The notes under the pieces are model-generated. The model was not told the DNA's origin and searched no databases. It worked only from the letters and a program-made list of their open reading frames with translations. A DNA stretch of 64,000 nucleotides from Salvator merianae. Its lineage: Eukaryota > Chordata > Lepidosauria > Squamata > Teiidae. The stretch covers positions 2,904,392-2,968,391 of the forward strand of contig QVOM02000053.1 of NCBI GenBank assembly GCA_003586115.2. The letters are read 5' to 3'. The translations under genes were made by a program, and so were the position numbers. Position 1 is the first letter of the stretch. The number at the start of each line of letters is the position of its first letter. Shown piece by piece: positions 12,931 to 26,913 of this stretch.

Positions 12931-14629
12931 GGTTTACTTCTGTAGTATTCACCCAAACATCTTCCCTATACTTTCTCCCCAGATATTCGCTGGCCTTTAA
13001 TGTGGATTAGAGGTGGGATGTAAAACCCTGACAAAAGTTAAGTCGAAATAATCCACTTCTTTCAGTTATCGAAGAAAGCTGTGTTCAAGACTCAAGCATC
13101 CACAATACAAGGTAACTAAATTTGCTGAAAGTGAATCTTAACACCAAGCAACTAGGAATATACTTCTCCCCACCCCTGCTGGACTCAAAGCAGTTCCGTT
13201 AGCTCCCTCCTTGCCAGAGGAAACTTTCCCAGCTAACAAATGGCCTTGGGAATACTCACACCTCTTGTCCCTCTCCAAACAGATTCCAGCCAATCCGATG
13301 CCTTCTAACCCTCTTCTAAAGACAGGCCAAATATGTGACTGATTCTACAGCACACCTAGGCTATATGGGGTGTAATATACATTTGATTCCATAAAGCAAG
13401 CAAATGATGTTGAAAGACAATCATCCCAGCCATCCCATAAACTTCATGGCAGACATATCTCAGGCCTGACATGGGATGAGAACATTAGAATCTACATGCT
13501 ACCACCTCAAAGCCACTTTTGAGCTGCTTTTTTAAAAATGCGTGTGGGTGCAGCCTGGTTCTGTCACACTGGATTGGCACCACCTTGGCTGTCCTGCCCC
13601 AGATTTTCAGTGAAGTCCACCTGACCTTTTGTTTTCCTTCCAGGAGCATCTCGTGCAAATTTTTCAGCACTTCTTTGTGCGTTGTGACTTCCGAAGTGAA
13701 AGTACAGCACACAAACCACAAAGGATGCTGCAGTACTGTTTCTTGCACTTTCTGTTTACACAGGAAAGATCATGTTGAAAGCCACCCTAGAAGCCAGGCT
13801 TGTCTGCAGCTTCAAGGAGGGCAACTTGGTGGCCATCTAGTTTGCAGGACAGAAGAAGCTTCTCGATTTGCAGATCCTTGTTTGTTGTTCAGGGAAATCA
13901 GAAATCGAATATAAGCTTTACAAACAGCCTAGTCAAAGGTCATACCTGGAATGCTGTTGGAAGCGTGCTGTCTTCTTCTTATCATGGTTTGCTCTTTGTT
14001 TATAAATATTGAAGGTCAAGGTCGTTTCTGGGATCATGGCCTGCACAGTTGAGTTAGCCCCATCTTTTATTTTTAAATAAGGACAATAAATCAGTTCCGT
14101 ATCACGAGGAAATCTTCTGAGTCTTCCAAGAAGATATGAAGTTAATTTAGTAACATGTCTGATTACACAGTCGTGCTGCAATAGCTGAGCAGGAATTATA
14201 TATTAACTGAAAGGGGTTGAGACCAGGCACTTTGCTTTCTATTATTGCTCCTCAAAGAAGGTGATTTCATACTAAGTACGGGAGCAATTACATATGCAAA
14301 AAGATGTTTCTTCCTTCCTTGGAGTGGTTAGTTGGTATGTACATCTCAGTCTCAGGTCTTCTACCAAAAGTCTCAGCGTTTGAGGTTCTTGTGCGGTATC
14401 TTAGCAGTTCACAGGATGGTGCTTTTCTGAACAGAGATCGCCGACGTTTGTCACGGGATCCGTTGAAGTCATTTTTCCAACCTGGGGGTCACTGCCCCAA
14501 ATGCTGCACTGCTGAGACCACTTTTGCCTTTATCTTCCACACCTTCTCCATAACTTCTTTCAGTCCCTGGTATTTCTCCAGGTAACTCCCCATTTTCAGA
14601 TACTGTTATGGTTTTAGTATATTCATTTT

Positions 14630-14715
14630 ATATTGATTTTTAAGGTTGTAACCCGCCCTGAGACCTTTGGGTATAGGGCGGGATAAAAATGCAAATAATG
14701 AATAAGATAAATAAA
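14630..14715 (+). mobile_element. Retroposon 3' tail
   Basis: gtaacccgccctgagacctt then tgggtatagggcgggataaa, followed by an A/T-rich (aaat)n tail. The same tail is at 56495-56552. Confidence 0.55.
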
Positions 14716-16387
14716 TAATAGGAGAACACACTTTCAGCAAGGCCCTAAGTATCAGTTGGTCAACATCGCTAGAAAGAGAAGGTGTGTGTGTGCTTTTCCA
14801 GACTCTGTCCCAGATATCGCTGCTGCAGGACAGAGACAGGACTAAGGATCTCCTTGCTAAAATGCCAGCAAGGTTTCCCTTCTCCTCTCCTTTTCGTTTG
14901 TTTCCCTTTTCTTCTTTTTTCCAATCTTATTTACTTTTCTGTCTTTTTTTTTTTTTTTTAAAGACTTTAAATCAAGGGACACAAACTGTCTTACCACCGC
15001 AGTTGTAAGACACTTAGGGGTTTTATTTTTTAAAAGAAGGGTGAAGGGTTGGAGATGGATAGAAATGCATTTTCATGTGAATGAATAAGCAGTTAAGAAA
15101 CAAGTGAAGCCAGAGCGTGGGATCCATTGCGCCGTGGTTTTTGCTGAGTCACGGCATGAGGGCAAGTGATGGATTCATGCAGAATGCTGAAGATAACCAG
15201 TGTTGATACTGTGAAGAATTCCCATCAGTATATTATGGCATCGATTGTGCGCCATACATCATCAGCAAGAAGAAGTTAAGGAGCTTTTCTGCGCCAGCAT
15301 TGCTGGAAAATAAATTTCAGAGGTCTGTGCTGTCAGGATTTGTTTGGGGAGGCAAGATAAATAATCATGCATAAATCTACATAAGTAGGACAGGTAAGCA
15401 GGAGATAAGGGACGATTTAGAGTCTTTAAATCCATAAATGTAAACTAAGAGTACTATCTGCACAACCTTTAATTTCAGATAAACATCCAGTGCCTGTACC
15501 AGTGTCCCAGACCAGGGAATTATCTCTGCTTGTGACATTTGACATTCAGAGGGGGTTTCGGGGGGCGCAGTGGAGTAGAACAAGCCTTGGTTCTTTGCCT
15601 AAGAACCAAGACCAGCTGTCATTGGAGCCTACATGTGGAAGCAAACTCAAATCTGGCATCACAGGAGGGCAACCAATGGTTGAATTAATTGCAAGTCACA
15701 TGAGAGAACGGGATAATGCTGGTGTCCTGCTACCGGTTGTTTCCACAGCTTTGCAGTGCGGATGGTCGCAATGCTGTGAGGTCCATTCCAATGTAGAACG
15801 GGATAATTATTCTGTTCTACAGTGGGAAAGTGCAAAAAAGCCCCATGTAGCAGGGAGAGCAGCATTTATTAAAAAAAGAAAGAAAAAGAAAAATCCGTGC
15901 ACAAAGGGGGAAAAAAAGTGTTATTACTTTCGTTTTGGCCGCATGGCTATTTGCGTCTGAGTTTTCCTTGGGCGACATTTCCTCCCATTAGCTTGCCAAG
16001 ATTCCTGAGATTCCAAGGCTTGAGCACTCTGAGCAGCGAGCAGCCTTTGCTTGAGGATGATCTTTTGTCGGCTGTGTGGCAGCTAAGGAGGATCGCATCT
16101 CTGGATTTTCTCCAGCTAGCTCTGCCGCCATTTTCTCAGTGCCTCTGGAGTAAATGTTGTCAATGCTCGCTTGTCAGGAGCAGTTGTAATAAGATGGCAT
16201 GGATAGCCCCATCTAGAAGTTATTGATGTGGCTTGGGGAAGCCCAACTGCAGATTTATATAATTTCCTTTGTGCAATCATCTCCGAGGGAAGGTCTTGAA
16301 AAAGAGAGGTAAGGTTCCCTCCATATGATAGATGCTTAATTGCTGTTTGAGCTTGATAGACTTCCATCCTTTTGTTGTAAGTCTCCA

Positions 16388-16465
16388 GGGGCCCAGTCAC
16401 ACCTAAGTTTTAATCCAGCTTCAGTCCACATTCAGACTGAGAGAACACATCAGCAAAGTAATAAG
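16388..16465. mobile_element. Palindromic element, family B, left half
   Basis: gggcccagtcacacctaag then ttttaatccagcttcagtcc, followed by the cacatcagcaaagta word seen in the full copy. The mirrored right half was not found. Confidence 0.6.
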
Positions 16466-17668
16466 ATGTTTTGTTTCAGTACTAGCTCCGCTATTGGAGC
16501 TCCTGCTTCAGAATTTGTCCTTCCAGTGAGCAGTCAGGGTTGATTTCTTTTAGCACTGACTGATTTGATCTCCTTGCAGTCCAGGGGACTCCAAGAAGTT
16601 TTCTCCAGCTTGCAAGATACATTGTTTATTTTACTTTTTAAATTTGCTTTCGAACATGTAGCATTTCCTCTCAAAGGTTTAGGAGTTATGCCTTTCTCTG
16701 CTCTCTGGTCTTATCTTCAACCTTTGTCCTGTGGTGAGCCTTATATGACTATCGCAAGGTCACCTTGAAAATACATAATCGGGATGCAATCTCTTGGACA
16801 GCAACTGACCCTGGAAGTAATGACTAACTCTATCTGGATGCCGTCAATGTCTCTGCTCTGGAAGACACCTGACTACCCAGTGCAGACACACAAGGGAAAC
16901 ACTTTCCCTCACGTGTACTAAGACATCAAATTAAGATAACTCAGGGCTGGTCTGACATCACATGGATCAGGCCTTTTCTTGCCTAGTCCCTGAAACAAGC
17001 TTGACAGCACTAAACTGGAATTCGGTCCATGAATAATCCTTAGTTTAAAGTGCATGTCTTGGCGGTGCAGAGCAGTGGAGAATGATGTTTTTGTTGCCTT
17101 TTGGTCTTCTCCTCCTTTCTCAGTACAGAGCTTCCAACCGAACATTTTTTTGCTATGAATCATTTGGCTGCATCCTCTCGTGCAGCATGGGTCACCAATC
17201 TCATGGCCTTGTGGGAAAATCTGGAATTCTGAAGACATATTCTAGGCACGAAATATAGCCCTGGTAGCTCCCCCCTCCCCAAGCAGCAAATGGAGGCTCA
17301 GAATGTTTGTAGGCACCAGTAGAAAGAGTCAGATAACAACGGTCCATGTGTTGGGATTGCAGAGCAGGGAAAGAAGAGGTCAGGCTGAATTTAGATTGAA
17401 ATCCACAGAGAGGATGAGGAGGAGATGGAGATACCTTTGATTTCTGCTTTTGGGCTGCCTCTTCTCATCAGATGCCCAGGAGTGCAGTTCCAGCCAGGCA
17501 GAATACCTTTTCAGTATTAATTCCATAACTGCACCAATTTTCCAAAAGCAAGCTACATATTGTCCTCCTCTATGCAAATCCAGGCTCCCTCTTTTCTCCT
17601 CTCCTGTCACATCTATAACCAAAACAAGCCAAACTGAAAAGATGGACCTGAAAAAGGTGGACAATCTA

Positions 17669-18052
17669 CTTGTCCAACAGGGGTCTTTGATCATGTGGTT
17701 CAGTGTACAGCTGAGGTACACTGACCAGTAGGCAATGCTCCTTGTAAGTGATTGATCTTCAAACGGGTAGGTAGGATGATTCCTCCTTGGAGTTGTGAAA
17801 GAGTGAAAGCAGTAGCAAAGTGTCAGTGGTCCCCTCTGGTGAATGGTGCTGCCTGGACCCTGGGATGAGTTCCCTTAGTAAGTTTGCAAATGTTGGCAAG
17901 CCATAGGCATTTTGGTTGAGTACCTTCTCCGGTAACAATGGATCCTGTATACGTTGCTGTACTGATATATCCCTACTGACTATACAACAGGGGTCTAGTA
18001 TAAGTTCAGCTGTAAACTGGACCATGTGATCAAGGACCCCCTATTGGACAAG
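17669..18052. mobile_element. Non-autonomous DNA transposon with about 60-bp terminal inverted repeats
   Basis: The left end cttgtccaacaggggtcttt, then gatcatgtgg, is inverted at the right end (ccatgtgatcaaggaccccc then tattggacaag). The similarity runs roughly 60 bases inward on both sides (including cagctg). Total about 384 bases with no coding capacity. I could not settle a target-site duplication or superfamily. Confidence 0.7.
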
Positions 18053-19779
18053 CATCTTGTCATTTTAATCCTTTATATGTAATATTGCCCTTTAAATTCT
18101 TTTTAAACTGTCAAATTACTGTTTTTATTACAGTTCTTTATGGTGTTGAACTAAACCGTACCAAAATACTTTTATTAATAAGATCCAGATTCTTTTTTTT
18201 GGTTTGTACGTCTTTGATGTAGGGCCATGAGAGTGAAAGAATTTAAAAAAAAAAAAAAAAAAAAGGATCAGAGGCCAGAACTTGGCTTTTCATGATGTTG
18301 GATTATTGCATGGTGCCCTAAAACAAAGAAGAGATAGAGAACACTCAGATTTTAATTCTCCACTGTGGATTTCATTTCAATTCTGCAACAAAAGCAAAGG
18401 CAGAAAGTTACATAAGACCATCATGGGTGGGATCACACAGAATAGCAATTTCTTTAGAGGCAGACAAGCAAGAGCAGGGCACTGCCAATTATTGCCAGAT
18501 TGACGAGGACATCAAGTTATGTAAGATGCTTAATAAGCCATTGAATGCGAGAGGCCCAACCCATCACAAAGGAACTTGTCAGTGTTTTAGAAACATTTCC
18601 ATCGGAGAACATTGCTTTTTCAGGGCCTCTTCTGACAGATGGGTTCTTGTGTTGCTAGAAACAACAAAACACTAGGTAATCTTGGAATCTCGTATTTTTG
18701 TCGTGTATAGGTAGGCTAATCTGCCACTACCCAGGTGAAGCAAAGTAACCAAGGTGATGATGGCACATGTGTGGAAAGTGCCTTCTACGTGTATATCTGC
18801 ATCCAAACCCTATCATTAAACACAAAACATTGTTCAGTTTCCTACTTTTGGCAGCTAGAAAAGTGATTACTAAATCCTGGCAAGATAAAGAATCCCCTTA
18901 TTTAGCTGTAATGGAACTTATTACTTATCAACAAGGCTTCTATTTGAAAAAGACCTACCAAGATTGATGGTGACCACTTCTTGATGAACTACCTACCTGT
19001 ATAGACTCTTATCTAACTTCGGAACAAATTACTGCTCTTCTCTGATAACAGCAGTTTTAGTTTGTTATATCTGACATATGTTAGTAAGTATTTAGAGAAC
19101 TTGCTCTCACATCCTAGTGCAGTTCATTGTTTATTTATGTTACATTACGTTACGTTACGGTCTTGTTTAAACACAAAAATAACATTCTGTAATATTTTAT
19201 TGTAAAGTTTTAACATTTTTAGTAAAATTCAGCTAAGCTCAAAAAATAAAAGGGCATGAAGGAGATACCAGTCACAGCCTAGCTGGGCCATTTTGATGTA
19301 GAGAAAAATTGTCCTCATGACCTTTGGAATACTAGGCTGTTTCTGATTTACCTCCCTATCACCTAGGGCGGTTTACAAAAAGTATAGCTAGCACAGGGCT
19401 AAAACCAGGGATTAAAAAAACAGAGAGAGAGTGAGAAATAAGATCTACAGTAAAAACTTAAAATTTGAAGAAGAAGGGAAAGGAAAAGACAATAGCAAAT
19501 CCTACATCAGCAGGAGAAAGCCAGTTTAAAAAAAATTAAATGAAACAGATGAAAGTCAGATCAGAAAGTTGATGCGAAGTGGATGCAGCAGAATTGCACA
19601 GACTATTAAAAAAAAAAAAAAGACAAAATCAAGCTGGGAAAACATTACATTGTTTTTTATGCAAACAATAGGAATTCATAGTTAATAAACACCACTGGGA
19701 ACGTGAAATCATAAACAAAGTTAGGATTGCAAAATCTAAACCGATTGACATCTGGAACATAACACACCCAGACGTTTAC

Positions 19780-20075
19780 TATCACTGAAAGGAATCACAT
19801 TCGGTTTACTGGAATCGACATTCCAAGAGACAGTAAGGTTGTGGGAAAAGAATTGCAGAAGATTACAAAATATCGAGCTCTGCAAACAAAAAATGCATAG
19901 ATTTCGGGGGGAAAGTCAATAGTGGCACGAATAGTTATTGGGACACTGGATGCAATACCACGAGGACTCAGAAGGAATTTGGATGTCTACAGCAGCTCAG
20001 CTACATGTAACTGCACTGCTGAGCACCTTGTTTATTATCTTAATAGTTCTCAAGTCCTTCATAAGGCTCAAATTG
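19780..20075 (+). mobile_element. Non-LTR retrotransposon ORF2 3' remnant
   Basis: Broken frames read VGKELQKITKYRALQ and IGTLDAIPRGLRRNLDV. This is the pattern of a LINE C-terminal region also visible at 52330-52720. Frameshifts and stops are present, so it is dead. Confidence 0.5.
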
Positions 20076-20239
20076 TGAAGAAAACCAGTCAGCATTGACT
20101 GCAGTACATTATTTGTGAATAATTTGAGAATAATAGTAATAATTAGCAATCTTACATTCTACAATGATAGATTCTATGATTCCCAGGTCCTTGGTTCAGA
20201 CTCAAGTCAACAGGAGTGAAACCAGTCTATAATTGTGAA

Positions 20240-20292
20240 ATCTTCTTCTTCTCCTCCTCCTCCTTCTCTTTCTTCTCTTTCTTCTCCTTTAA
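20240..20292 (+). repeat. (CTT/CTC)n polypyrimidine tract
   Basis: cttcttcttctcctcctcct and similar units through about 20292. Simple sequence. Confidence 0.8.
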
Positions 20293-22439
20293 TTAAATTT
20301 CCATATCCAAGTTTTCTTCCATCCAATTCCTCAGAGGCATTCCTCAGAGGCATTTTCCTATATTAATTGCGTTTTCTATATTAAGTGAGTTAATTAAATG
20401 AGGTCAGAATGTTTATACAAGACACAGCAATGGAATTTGGAATGGAAAAGTATGCAATGATTCAATTTCTGCCGGCAATTTCCTGTATAGGTTTTACATT
20501 TTTCATGTACATTTGGTTTTACCTGTTATAGTTACAGTGTGTCTTGTTCAATAATATTACATTATAAAAATAATAAAGAGCAGAGATGAAAGCAATTCAG
20601 TCTGGAAATATTCTACATTTGATACTCACTGTTCCTAGTTCTTCATCATTAACTGTTAGCAGGATGTTCCACATTTTAATGGCTACTGGCAGGAATGCTG
20701 GTAAAATTTTGAAATTAAAGCTCAATAGAGCACATATAATTCAGGTGATAAACACTTGGATCATACCAACAGATGATTCAGTACAGTGCAGAAATAGTTG
20801 ACTGGTCCCATGAAAAAATACAAACAGAAACAGGCAGATGACAAACAGAAAAGCCTGCACTCCATCTTAGAAGTGATGTTAACTGTATCCAGCACATAAC
20901 ATCACTGGCTGAGGTTGATTAGGTGGATGGAGGTACCATTGTCGTTTCATCCACTACACAGGCGCGTGGGCCAGAAAAGACGGCTGTGCATTCGCGGTGG
21001 TTGTGATCACACACATCCAGGCATTTCAATACCCAGATGTGCACGCCCACTGTGCATGTGCGTGGGCCGAAAAGATGGCCGTGGATGCGTGGTGGTCAGC
21101 CTCCAAAAGCACAGAGACAGCAGACGATATTCCAAAGGAGCTTTTCTCCAGAATATTGCCTGCTGGAGCTTTATTTGGAGCCGGTCCAAAATACCCGGAT
21201 GTACACAGTGCGTCACCGTGGGAGCAGGAGTCCAGGCAAGTCAGTGCCGGCGTTTGCTCCGCGAGGTTGCCCTGCCGTTTGGCAGAGACAGCGAGAGGCA
21301 ACCGCGCCCTGGCATTTTCCTCTCGCCATCTGGCCGCCGCCTTTAGTCCAAATACAACAGCGAGTCCCACTGTTGCAATAAGCAACACTACTAATCGCTG
21401 ATCACATTCTTCAATGGTGCCTCATTCTTTGCTGAAGGCTCACATTAACTATGGGTAAAAACCCAGTCCTTATGTCTAGAAAACCACCGATGGCAGCTGG
21501 TTTAGAAAGAATGTCTTTCAATGCGATTTTGACAGCCCTGCTTCAAATCAGCCAAGAACACGGGCATAGCTTTGCCTGCGCTTTTGTTCTCTGCTAAAAG
21601 GTTCTGGTTACATCACAGGCCTTCTGCCCAGGTGTGTCCTGCCATAAACAGGATTTCAAAGGCTTCTCCAGCGAAGGAGATGGATTACGTAAGAGACGGA
21701 TTAGATTTCTTGTGGTCACTTTACACTGGATAGGGGACAACCGGAACAGTTTGCTGCCATGGCAACCATGTAAGCAGACTCTTGTGATGAGAAAGACAGG
21801 TAAAGCCTTGTTTAGAAAATAATGAGGCAGCATTCAACTTCAGTGTTCCTAGGGACACCTGAGTGCGCTGAAAAGCCTGATGAATTTGTTTTGTTTTTCT
21901 TTCTTTCCCCCTGGTGACCAGCAGGAGCATTACGTAAGACAGAGGGTATATAAATTACAAAAGCCTCTCCAGCTCTTTCCAACCAAAAGGTCACTGCAAA
22001 CATGCAAATCAAGGTGACCAAGTCCTTGTGCCCCAAGAAGATGCTGCCCCAGACATTTCGTATGACATGAGATTCTGCCAGATAACGAACCCTTTTCTTT
22101 CAATAGTGGTGACACTGATGCTGCCCAGATACCTCCAAACGATAATCTCCATCAGCCTTTGCCACTGACCATGCCGGCTGCAGGTGGTGGCAGGTGGGTC
22201 CAGAAACATCTTGAAGACCACATTAACCAACCTGGCTCTGCTTCTCCCCTCCTTTTGCCAGGGATGCTTCTTCGGAGGCTTCTCGGAACTCTTAACTAAA
22301 CCAAAGTTTTTGCCTGAGTAGCTTTCGTTAGTGTGTCTCTACTATATGCAGTTTCTCAACACAGATGGGTGGCAGGAAGGGCAGTAGGAAAACCGGAGTT
22401 TACGACCGGAAGAAGTGGTGGCGACAACCAGCCTGCATA

Positions 22440-22725
22440 GCTTTGAGAAAGGATTAGACAAATTCACGGAGGGCAGATGTATCAATGGCTTCCAGAATAG
22501 ACACCTAAGTATCATCTCCGGGTTGGAGATTCAGCTGGGATGCCTGTAGAGGCCATTTGCAGAGCTGGCAAAGAGCAGAACGTTGAGAGCAGATGCTGGA
22601 TCAGGCCACAGTGCATCTAGTCCAGCATCCTGTCTCCCGCCAGTTGCTTCTGGACATCTCAAGCAGAAGATGAAAGCAAAACCTTCCCCTGCTCTCGACT
22701 CCTTGTGAAGGCAAGAGAAACCACA
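22440..22725. mobile_element. Dispersed 'catctagtccagcatcctgt' repeat
   Basis: gaaaggattagacaaattca, then tcaggccac..gcatctagtccagcatcctgt and cttctggacatctcaagcag. The second theme recurs at 27412, 44262 and 58105; the first recurs at 50562. Confidence 0.6.
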
Positions 22726-23039
22726 TGGGGAGTGGGCATCCAGAGACCCTCCCAGGAGCACCGCTGAACAGGGTACCCTGTTATTATTCAATAATAACAG
22801 GAAAACGGAGGCATGGTGTCTGCTCTTTTGTAATTGGGCAATTAGAACAAAGGGTAAGGATTGTCTCATGGAATTGTGTATGTGTGCGCATGTCTGTGAG
22901 CCAAGAAAAAATAGGTATGAAGGTTAAAAGGGGTCAGGGGAGAAAGGATGGGGAGGATGATCAGTTTAGATGGCAAGGTGGTGCCCTCTGGTGGTGTAGT
23001 GGTGGAGATCACTAGGCTAGAACCAAGGATAAGATAATA

Positions 23040-23640
23040 CAGAATCTTAAAACTATTACCCTAATAATTATTCAACGTACTACTCTTGTACTCCTTCAAT
23101 ATCTTCATTTTATCAATAATTCCTTAGTTGAATAGACTCTTTTGCCTATATTAGCAACCAAAGTGTTTGGGCTTCAATTGTAAAAAATACCTGATGTTAT
23201 ATTATATATCATTGCATAGTTAGCATCATTTAAATATAGTTACGTATCATATACCTTATTATAACCTGCATATTTACTATACAGTATATTTATACTATGT
23301 GCTCATTATCTGCTGTATCTGCATTTTGTATCTTCTATAAGAAGATACACATTTATATATATATTATATATAAATCATACAGTATGCATTGCTTGCATAT
23401 TTCTATGTTTCTTAGCATATAAAATCTAGAGTAACTTCAGCAAACAATATTAATATGGAACTTGCATAAGCAATGTCAATATTCATTAAATGAACTATGA
23501 GGTAATCAAATAAAATTACTGATATCTTTTATAGACCATCCAAAGGTCACTAATTCCCACAAGTTATCTTATTTAACATCAGATAATTGACAATCTAGCA
23601 CTAATTAGTACATAAAAAACCTCCAATATATCCTAAACTT
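23040..23640. other. A+T-rich block
   Basis: About 600 bases of very A+T-rich DNA including tatatatatattatatata (about 23354-23373) flanked by a short inverted tcttctataagaaga. No gene. Confidence 0.5.
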
Positions 23641-24608
23641 TTGTATTTCCCTCTTATTCTCACTTCTCTAGATCTCATTTCTTACGGAACATTTTCTTCC
23701 AATGAATTCCTATCTCTTACTGCTTGTACTGAAATCTCTTTAACTAGCCAGTATTCTGGTCTGAAATCTAGAATCTCACTTTACCTCCCTCTAAGAAACA
23801 GCTCTGTTATCTTGTTTCCTTGATAATAAGGTTGTTTCTTATGTCATTTCAATCTTAACCTCAACGTTTTTCATGCTGTGATTGTTTTGTTGTTCCACTG
23901 AGATTACCTTTCTGCATAACTGCACTGCATATCTCCTTCACCTCTACAGGTAATCTTCCCTTCAAGTTCTTCCCTTCAATAGTAATCATTGTACAAGGAT
24001 AGTCCCACAGCTTGCCTGAATTTTGACCTTTTGTCTGTATACCTTTTATTGATAATTTCAGCAGGCAAGTCTTGGAAAATTTACGCTTTTTAAGAATCAT
24101 ATCGTATTTCTTCAAGCTTGAGTGGTACTCGAAAGACTTGTGTTTTCTTGTTACATGTTTCACATGAAACAGTTATGTCTCTGGGAGGTTTTGCCCTCTG
24201 CTGATTGATTACACAGAGCTCTATGTGCACGTTGTATGTCAGTCTTGGTGACAAGGACAGAAGAAATAATTTTACGCCTTCACTTTGTTGGAAACCATTT
24301 TATTCCATTTGTTTCCATGCCTTCTTTTGAGCGTCTAATTTTCAGGATGAACTAGTGATTCCTGGCCTGAAGATCGAAGACTGTAAGCTCTCCATCTTTT
24401 TCTTTATTAGTTGATCTCCCTGCCGTTAACTAAACATATACACATTTTTTTTTGCAGTGGCCCCAAAATGCACATCTTCCTGCTTGCTGAAGGAAAGTTT
24501 AGCTGCCTGAAAACAATTTTGTAGGAAGCAAATCTTTTGTCTGGGACTCTTACAAGCAGCCGTCTTTCTTTTTTAACCCGCTTCTTTTCACACATTCTGC
24601 CCCGTAGC

Positions 24609-24678
24609 CTGCACCAGCATGCAGATGGCAGTTCCCCAGTCCAAGATATAATCTGGAATAAGTCCCAGTGCAGAAAGG
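24609..24678. mobile_element. Palindromic element, family C, right half
   Basis: The words tgcaccagcatgcagatggcag, gatataatctggaataag and cccagtgcagaaagg match the right part of the full copy. Confidence 0.55.
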
Positions 24679-26319
24679 GCCTTAAATAACGACAATAGCA
24701 GAATCCAGACAGAAGAGAAAGCTTCTTCTACAGCAGTGGCAGCCGGCGACTTTAAGCCCAGGTGTTTGCGCCCCGCGTGAAGTGTGCCATGGCCATTCGC
24801 GGGGGCTCCGGGAAAACCTTTAATGAAAACCTTTATGAAGTAACATCTGTTTGCAATTTACCGCTGGGTAGCACTGCCAGTTTTCCCTTGTTTGTCTTAT
24901 TTGAAGAAGCCGATGTACTGTTTAATCACCTCCACAGGCGTGGCTATTGTTGCAACCTGCATTTTAATCATTGAGGAATAGGCTGATGATTTAAAGTCTG
25001 CCTTTTTGTAACTGGGTGAGTCTTCCCATTTTACTTGGAAAGACAGCTGAACCAAAGGTATAACATCTTTTTCCTCTTTGGACTTTCCAGCCCTGCTCTC
25101 GTTTGGTAATCATTAAACGAAACTGGATCAACCATCCAAAGCCTTAGACAGAGACAGCTATTGTGAGTAGCTAATTTTAGGTGTCAGGAAAGGGCTCGCA
25201 TTTGTAAGTTGGCTTTTGGGTATGGCACTTATAGGACATAGGAGCTTTTTAAAACTTCTGCTTATTGTTTGTTTGGCTCGTTTAGTTGGGAGAAAGTGGA
25301 AACTATGTCCAGCTGTCCATCTTTACTTGTGCAATGCCTGGGCACTAAATCCCTGTAATAGATAGAATGTATTGATTAGCCTGAGGGCCATATCATAGCA
25401 CAAATCCCTGTGGGTTCTTGAAGCGTAATGCTTCTGTTGGTGGCAAGGAACTAGGGCATACCATTGCCTCCAACACAGGGAGTCTCCAATCTCGAATGTG
25501 GAGCTAAACACCAAGTATCAGCTCTGGACGTAAAAACTGGACATAAATTGAGACGCTCTCTTTGTTTCTTACCGTGCCTCTGGGAGACGAATTGGGCCAC
25601 CCTGGGTAGGAGAAGAACGTGAGATCCCAAAGAAGAAAATCTCACAAGGGGCAAGCAGGGTTGAAGGGCAGATTTTCTGGTTGGGCTAGGTGGTTTGCTT
25701 TGTCGCTTTTGGAAAAGGAGGCAGCTCTCAAAACGTTGGCAATTTGCTTGAGCGTCATGTTTGCCGATGGGGAGGTAAGATTTATGGCCAAAGGTGTAAA
25801 GAAAACCTGTCCTGTTTCCAAAGTTGACTAAGGATGAATGCTTGTTGGGGGTTAGTTACAGCAACCCTCTGGTCACAGAAAAAGCCCATCCTCAGCCACA
25901 GACTACCTGGCATCCAGGTGGGAGATGGAATTTCAGCTGCGTCTTTTTTTGGACCAGTGAAATCCAGAGCCCTGGATTGCACTGCCAGGATGAGGCACCA
26001 TGCGACGGTCAGGGGGTCATCTCACTCCATATTCTGTTAGGGGGTGTTGGGTGTGTGTGTGTGACCATGCAGCCTTTGTCCAGTGTATTTCCCAGGATTA
26101 TTATAAGAATAAAGGGGAGGGAGGAAGAACAACTTGTGCCGTGATTGCCTTGAGTATTTTGAAGAAAAGTGGGTTAGAAACGTCGTAGTGGAAATAAAAA
26201 CAATAACGATCCTATTAGAACAGAATCTGGTGACCTGGGGGGTAGGGGTGGATGCAGCTCGGTAGAATGGCTGAGAAAAGAGGTATGCGTTGATGGGGGA
26301 GGAGTTTAATAATTTATCT

Positions 26320-26500
26320 GCATTTTTGTCCTACTCTGTACTTGAAGATCTCAGGGCAAGTTACAACCACGAAAACCAGAATGTAAAATATGCATATTAA
26401 AACAGCAGCAGTGCCTGAAAGTGGGGAGGGGAGGCCGTTTCCTCAGCCCAAAGGCCAGGCTAAATAGTTGCGTCTTCACTGCTCTCCTAAAGGGGTAAAG
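26320..26500 (-). mobile_element. L2/CR1-type LINE 3' part
   Basis: Shares gatctcagggcaagttacaa, aacagcagcagtgcctgaaa, ccgtttcctcagcccaaagg and ccaggctaaatag with the element at 38755. It ends about 400 bases before the P450 start codon. Confidence 0.55.
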
Positions 26501-26913
26501 TAAAGATGCCTTTGAATTAGCACCTCTGCTAACACCCCTGACAGACACTCTAACCGGCCACTCTGACGACGACACCATTTCCTTGGAGACTTTTTGCTCA
26601 TCTTCAGCTTGACAAATAAGAAGCAGCAACCAGCTTAGCTGAGGAAGAGGTAGGTTGAACGAAGAAGCCTAGCAATGAACTGTGCTGCTTCCCCTATCCT
26701 AGAAGCTTGTGGGCAGTAGCACCATTTTTCCTGGGGAGGAATACCTCCCTTGTTTTGACACTAGTCTGTTTTTCTGCTTTGACTAACATAAAGGTTGTGT
26801 TTCTGCTCAAAGGGTATCTTCTTTCCCAACAAAAGTGGCTTGCACCACTGAGTCCATTGGCAGTAGAGAAAGTACATATCGTAATCTATGCCAGCTGATC
26901 CTTTGCTTTTGCC

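Larger units (their letters stand above)
6111..26913. other. Long intergenic stretch, no gene recognised
   Basis: About 21 kb without an exon I can support. It holds a hAT-like element (7341-7478), MIR-like and tRNA-derived SINE pieces (8905-9060, 10040-10200), an (AT)n tract, two diverged direct copies (12425-12930), LINE tails and an ORF2 remnant (14630-14715, 19780-20075), a TIR element (17669-18052), and a very A+T-rich part (23040-23640). Short ORFs are scattered and unlike known proteins. Confidence 0.6.

Noticed and set aside
20915..21401. Four overlapping ORFs in a G+C-rich patch
   Set aside because: All frames are open because of composition; the segment shares words with repeats elsewhere in the window.
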